DNA from: Sphingobium sp. CAP-1
GTDB lineage: Bacteria; Pseudomonadota; Alphaproteobacteria; Sphingomonadales; Sphingomonadaceae
NCBI RefSeq assembly: GCF_009720145.1
Contig: NZ_CP046254.1
Location: 1 to 64,000 of the forward strand
Length of the DNA: 64,000 nucleotides
Reading direction: 5' to 3'
This document shows, one piece after another, positions 60,405-64,000 of the stretch (the stretch's first letter is position 1; the number at the start of each line of letters is the position of its first letter). The notes beneath the pieces are model-generated. The model was not told the DNA's origin. It saw only the letters and a list, made by a program, of their open reading frames with translations, and ran no database searches. The position numbers and the translations under genes are program-made.

Positions 60405-61392
60405 CGCCCATCCTCGGCTCGAAATAGATCTCGTCGACCTCAAACCGCCCGCCGTGACGGCGTGTCTGCACAACGACGTCGACGAGCATGCGAAGGAGTC
60501 CGCGAATATCGTCGCGGGCGAGATCGCAGCCGCCTTCCGATTCCTTGACGAGCAGCGTCAGCTGTTCGAACGCGCCGGCGGGTGAACCGGCGTGGACGGT
60601 CGTGATCGATCCGGGATGCCCGGAATTGACGTTCCTCAGATAGAAGAATGCGGTGCCGTCACGCAGCTCCTGGAGCAGGATGCGGTCGGGCCGCATGCGC
60701 AGCGCGCTTTCGAGCAGCTGCTTGGCGCCAACCTTGGCCAGGCCCTGCCCCTCGCTCGAATAGACCATATGGACGACATTGCGATGAGGCACGACCAGCT
60801 CACGGGTGTCTTCGATGGTGAGCAACCGCTCCTCCGGTGGGATAAGCTGGATGAGCGCTTTCGCGAGGGTCGTCTTTCCCGAACCCGTGGCGCCACTGAC
60901 CAGAATGTTCTTGCGTGCCGGAACGGCGACCTTGAAGAATTCCGGCCAGTCGCCCGCGTCGCGCAGCGCCACTAACCGCGCATCGACATCGGTGAGCCCC
61001 TTGGCGCTGGCGCGCGTCATCCGGAACAGCCCGGCCCCAGCCAGTTGGTCGATCGGCAGGGTCACGGTCGACGGTTTGCGGATCGTGAAGGAAGGGCAAC
61101 CGCTTGGGGTGACCGACGGTATGACGATCTGGCAGCGCTCGCCGCCCGGCAGGACCGTCGAACAGATCGGAGACTGACCATCGATATCCTGGTGCGTGAA
61201 GCTCGCCGCGGCAACAGCCAGGGTAGAAAGCCAGTCGCTGTCCAGCTCCGGCATCTCCTGCCAGCGCCACCCTTGGCGGTCCTCGATCCCCGCTTCTCCC
61301 GGGCGGTTGACCACCAGCTCCGTGACATCCTCCGGTTCCAGGAGGGGCAGGAGCGGCGCGAGATAGTGACGGAGGACGGCGGTATCGCGCAT
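60388..61392 (-). CDS. virB11: VirB11/TrbB-type secretion ATPase
   Basis: 334 residues. Walker A ILVSGATGSGKTTLAKALIQ, Asp box LLTIEDTRELVVPH, Walker B LRMRPDRILLQELRDGTAF and His box NSGHPGSITTVHAGSP. A hexameric ATPase at the cytoplasmic base of the channel. Three bases separate it from virB10. Confidence 0.95.
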   Translation of the reverse strand: MRDTAVLRHYLAPLLPLLEPEDVTELVVNRPGEAGIEDRQGWRWQEMPELDSDWLSTLAVAAASFTHQDIDGQSPICSTVLPGGERCQIVIPSVTPSGCPSFTIRKPSTVTLPIDQLAGAGLFRMTRASAKGLTDVDARLVALRDAGDWPEFFKVAVPARKNILVSGATGSGKTTLAKALIQLIPPEERLLTIEDTRELVVPHRNVVHMVYSSEGQGLAKVGAKQLLESALRMRPDRILLQELRDGTAFFYLRNVNSGHPGSITTVHAGSPAGAFEQLTLLVKESEGGCDLARDDIRGLLRMLVDVVVQTRRHGGRFEVDEIYFEPRMGDAGAA

Positions 61393-61395
61393 GGC

Positions 61396-62619
61396 TTACC
61401 GCCGCAGTTCCAGATTGTAGACGTCGGCGAAGTTGAAATCCTTGGCGACGAAGATGCCGACCTCCTCGCCCTGATTCTTCTTCAGCACCGGCCGGATATT
61501 GATATTGTTCTGCAAGGCAATCGCCGCGCCTTCGCTGGGCGCCCGGGTCACATTGTTGAAATTGCCATTGCCGCTCGAGGCGGCCTGTCCGGCGATATAG
61601 GCGGCATCATCGACGAGTGAGAGGAGCAGGGCGCCGCCAAAGCGCGCCCAGAAGAAGCTGTCGACCGCGCCTGCAAGCCCGGCTCGGCCGAGTGCATCGG
61701 AGCCAGGCGAGGCAAGATCGATCCGCACGCCCTGGGGCGTTACCGCTCGCGTCCAGAGGACGAACAGGCGATTTTGCCCTTGCTGGATGCCGCCGCGATA
61801 TTCGCCGAGAACGCGCGTGCCCTTTTCCATGAGTACGACCCGGCCATTCTCGGAATAAACGTCTCGCGGGATCAGGCAAGACGTGTAACCGGGCTGCGCG
61901 GAATTGATGGCGGTTTGGAGGATACAGGGGATCAACGTGCCCGCCGTAATCAGAAAGTTGCGGTTCGGCAGCATCGAGGCCCGCGCTTCCCCGATCGACG
62001 AGCTTTGCCGCAAAAGATCGAGCGCGTTGGGCGCCCTGCCCTCGCCGCTCTCTGGCGCTCCGGCAGCGTTGTCGGGCGCTTCGCCGGCAGCTCCTGCAGA
62101 TGTGGGCGCGCCAGCCTCGCCGCCAAGATCGCGACCCCCATATGCAATCAGTGTGGACCGCCGCGCCTGCTCGGCAAGCGTTGGCCGAGCGGTACTGGTT
62201 CCGTTCGTCGCCGCGCCCGGCTGCATGGCGGGAACAATCTGGCCGTCAGGGCCGGGAACGCCAGCGGCAGGATTGAGCACCGGCGCGTTGGGGTCCGCCA
62301 CGGCAGCCTCGAGCGGCCGGGGTTGGGGTGCGACCGCGGCATAATCGACGGTTTCCCGGGCGACGATATCGGGTCGTTCCCGGGCTGCGCCTGCCGGCGC
62401 GGTGAGGTCACGAGACGAGGATTGCTGGCCCGTGCCGGAATTCACCCAGAGAATACCCAAGACCATTGCCGTGCCGGCGAAGATCAGCGCGGTGTTGCGC
62501 CGCGCGGGCGTCGTGCCGCCGATCGGCTCGATTCCACGCTCGTGAAGAATTTCGTGCCTTTCGGGCGTTGGATCGGCACCGGGCAGCGGGCGCACGACAG
62601 GGGACGGTTCATCGGCCAT
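61396..62619 (-). CDS. virB10: VirB10/TrbI-type channel protein
   Basis: 407 residues. A short cytoplasmic start, one membrane helix (ALIFAGTAMVLGILWVNSG, about residues 44-62), a proline/alanine-rich linker, then the C-terminal barrel domain: LITAGTLIPCILQTAINSAQ, RDVYSENGRVVLMEKGTRVL and QGEEVGIFVAKDFNFADVY. It spans inner and outer membranes. Confidence 0.94.
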   Translation of the reverse strand: MADEPSPVVRPLPGADPTPERHEILHERGIEPIGGTTPARRNTALIFAGTAMVLGILWVNSGTGQQSSSRDLTAPAGAARERPDIVARETVDYAAVAPQPRPLEAAVADPNAPVLNPAAGVPGPDGQIVPAMQPGAATNGTSTARPTLAEQARRSTLIAYGGRDLGGEAGAPTSAGAAGEAPDNAAGAPESGEGRAPNALDLLRQSSSIGEARASMLPNRNFLITAGTLIPCILQTAINSAQPGYTSCLIPRDVYSENGRVVLMEKGTRVLGEYRGGIQQGQNRLFVLWTRAVTPQGVRIDLASPGSDALGRAGLAGAVDSFFWARFGGALLLSLVDDAAYIAGQAASSGNGNFNNVTRAPSEGAAIALQNNINIRPVLKKNQGEEVGIFVAKDFNFADVYNLELRR

Positions 62620-62622
62620 GGT

Positions 62623-63480
62623 TCATTCCTGCGGATGGGTGATGGTGCGCTCGACGTGAGGCGATCCGGTATTCGTTCCATGATCGACGCCATAAGGTTC
62701 GGGCGCCTGGTTATAGATGCACAGCACCTCGCCGCCCCGGCGCAGGCGCAGTTGGCGCGACACCAGATGAACGACGACGAATTCGTCGCGAACGTCGAAC
62801 GGAACCAGCGTTTCGGACCCGTCTGGCCTCACCAGATAAATGGCAGGAACTTCCCGGTTCGCCGGAAACCTCAGCACGGTGAATTGGCCATTGTCGGAGA
62901 CCTCCGACGGCTGCAGCTCGCTCGAGCCCTGGACCTTGTAATTCATGTTGCGCGGACCCTCGATCACCGCATGGTCGAGGGCACCGCGAACAGCCTGGGC
63001 CTCCAGTGCCGCCGCTTGCATCGCGATCTGTGCCGCTCTCAGGCGTTCGGCCCGCGCCGCCTCGTCCCGCGGATAGCGGAAGCGCACCTGGAAATAGGCT
63101 TGGCTAGTGCGACCGGTGATCGGACCACTGCGAGCCGTGAGTTCAAAGGCATAGCTTCTTAACGTTCCGCCGCGAGACGTGGTGACGATAAGGTTGGTCG
63201 GTCCAGCGCGTTCGCGCGGCTTGAGGAACAGGATGTGGCCGGCCACCGCCACCTCCCAGGAGACGGTGTCGCCCAGCGCTACATGCCGAATCGTCTCGTC
63301 CTCGCTGAGGACAATCTGGGTCGCTGTCCGGAAGGTCCCGACGATGCGATAGACCTGCGCTTCCTCATAATCGACGAACTTGACGCGTGGGTCAGACGCA
63401 GCGCCACGCGGGACCTCGACCGCATGGGCAGCAGAAAGGGATGCAAACGCGATGAAAACCGCAGCGACCAATGTGTTCAT
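62623..63480 (-). CDS. virB9: VirB9/TrbG-type channel protein
   Basis: 285 residues. A clear signal peptide (MNTLVAAVFIAFASLSAAHA), an N-terminal VirB9 domain (VKFVDYEEAQVYRIVGTF) and a C-terminal domain (FRFPANREVPAIYLVRPDG, VVVHLVSRQLRLRRG). Outer-membrane core component. Overlaps virB8 by 4 bp. Confidence 0.93.
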   Translation of the reverse strand: MNTLVAAVFIAFASLSAAHAVEVPRGAASDPRVKFVDYEEAQVYRIVGTFRTATQIVLSEDETIRHVALGDTVSWEVAVAGHILFLKPRERAGPTNLIVTTSRGGTLRSYAFELTARSGPITGRTSQAYFQVRFRYPRDEAARAERLRAAQIAMQAAALEAQAVRGALDHAVIEGPRNMNYKVQGSSELQPSEVSDNGQFTVLRFPANREVPAIYLVRPDGSETLVPFDVRDEFVVVHLVSRQLRLRRGGEVLCIYNQAPEPYGVDHGTNTGSPHVERTITHPQE

Positions 63481-64000
63481 CGGACCACCTCCGGGTCGGA
63501 GCGGTAATTCTCGACCTGGAAGCCGAGCGGGTTCCGATAGCGATCACCTTCGGCCATCGGCGCGTTGGCATAGGCGAAAGTGACCGTGGCGATCCAATCG
63601 CTGCTCTGCGTATCCGTCTCGGTCTGGATCTCCCGCGTAAAGCGCACGTTAGCGACGCGATCATTGATAAAGGCGATGTTGCGCACTCGTGCTTGCACAA
63701 CGACGTTCTTCCCCCAGGCGTTCTGCGGACTGGCGGCATTGTTGTTGCTGAAGAAGCGCGCCCAGCGCTGCTGCTCCGCAGGCTGCGACAGGATCGTCAC
63801 GAAGCGGAAATTCTCCTCCGCAGCCGCCGGTATCCAGCTTTCACGCGTCCGGACATATTGCGCGAGAAAGTATTTTGTGACCGCTTCATCGTAGCGCATC
63901 GGCCGCTGGGTCAGCGCCGTCTGGACATCCACCGCGCCCGTCGTCTGATTGACCCGAATGACATAGGGCACGACGGTCTTGAGCGGGGCCAGCGCGGCGA
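63477..64000 (-). CDS. virB8: VirB8-type channel protein, 5' end beyond window
   Basis: At least 174 codons visible. Periplasmic VirB8 domain: PYVIRVNQTTGAVDVQTALT, YDEAVTKYFLAQYVRTRESW, FTREIQTETDTQSSDWIATV and NPLGFQVENYRSDPEVV. The frame stays open through 64000 (reading back ALAPLKTVVPYV), so the membrane helix and start lie outside. Confidence 0.93.
   Translation of the reverse strand, partial: AALAPLKTVVPYVIRVNQTTGAVDVQTALTQRPMRYDEAVTKYFLAQYVRTRESWIPAAAEENFRFVTILSQPAEQQRWARFFSNNNAASPQNAWGKNVVVQARVRNIAFINDRVANVRFTREIQTETDTQSSDWIATVTFAYANAPMAEGDRYRNPLGFQVENYRSDPEVVR

Noticed and set aside
1..64000. CRISPR arrays
   Set aside because: No series of regularly spaced 25-40 bp repeats was seen; the only tandem array is the 12-bp set at 4155-4197.
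1..64000. tRNA or rRNA genes and element ends (att sites)
   Set aside because: No cloverleaf or rRNA segment was recognised and no long direct repeat marking element ends was seen, so both ends are probably outside the window.

Overview
The window is a GC-rich alphaproteobacterial accessory segment, most likely from a sphingomonad (Sphingomonadaceae). I infer this from codon use, the ars cluster with arsH, and the family mix (DUF2493, DUF3768, paired ParB-like proteins, IS21 and IS110 elements). It reads as one large conjugative element, an integrative conjugative element (ICE) or a plasmid. It carries a type IV secretion/coupling operon cut by the right edge, a relaxase with an RHH accessory protein, a parA/parB pair, an SSB protein, and three blocks of cargo.

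Layout. 1-2602: the end of an arsenic resistance operon (arsC, acr3, arsN-like, arsH). 2810-8108: a CoiA-like nuclease and a DNA-binding protein, divergent from a serine recombinase followed by two ParB-like genes. 8610-12731: small maintenance genes (DUF2493, a HEPN-like protein, ssb, a secreted SNase-like nuclease, unknowns) behind long GC-rich leaders that share repeat blocks. 12838-22503: a GIY-YIG protein and a tight four-gene operon coding for a SNF2 helicase, an Hsp70/actin-like ATPase, an unknown protein and a PLD-family protein. 23010-24922: a DUF3768 gene cleanly split by a 1.5 kb IS110-family element whose long non-coding end may encode a guide RNA. 24964-28882: small membrane ORF, parA, parB, mobC-like, relaxase, with an 18-bp palindrome repeated before parA and after parB. 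29028-30311: a DUF6088/AbiEi-like antitoxin without its usual toxin, converging on a HEPN Abi protein.

30843-57553 is a defence-like island. It holds a 1937-aa helicase with a Vsr-like nuclease domain; a type III restriction system whose res gene is intact but whose mod gene is in three pieces, broken by two different IS21 elements and an IS1634-like remnant; a WYL regulator divergent from a RecB-like nuclease/helicase, metallophosphoesterase and SMC-like ATPase operon; and a HEPN + DUF3883 pair. 57590-64000 (minus strand) is the transfer operon virB8-virB9-virB10-virB11-virD4 with an LPD7-type protein at its tail.

The core genes (par, mob, ssb, T4SS) would keep and move the element. The cargo gives arsenic resistance and, by inference, several layers of phage or plasmid defence. 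The best candidates for an undescribed system are the SNF2/Hsp70-like/PLD operon (13515-22503) and the WYL-controlled operon (47851-55978). All family calls come from reading motifs; no database search was possible.
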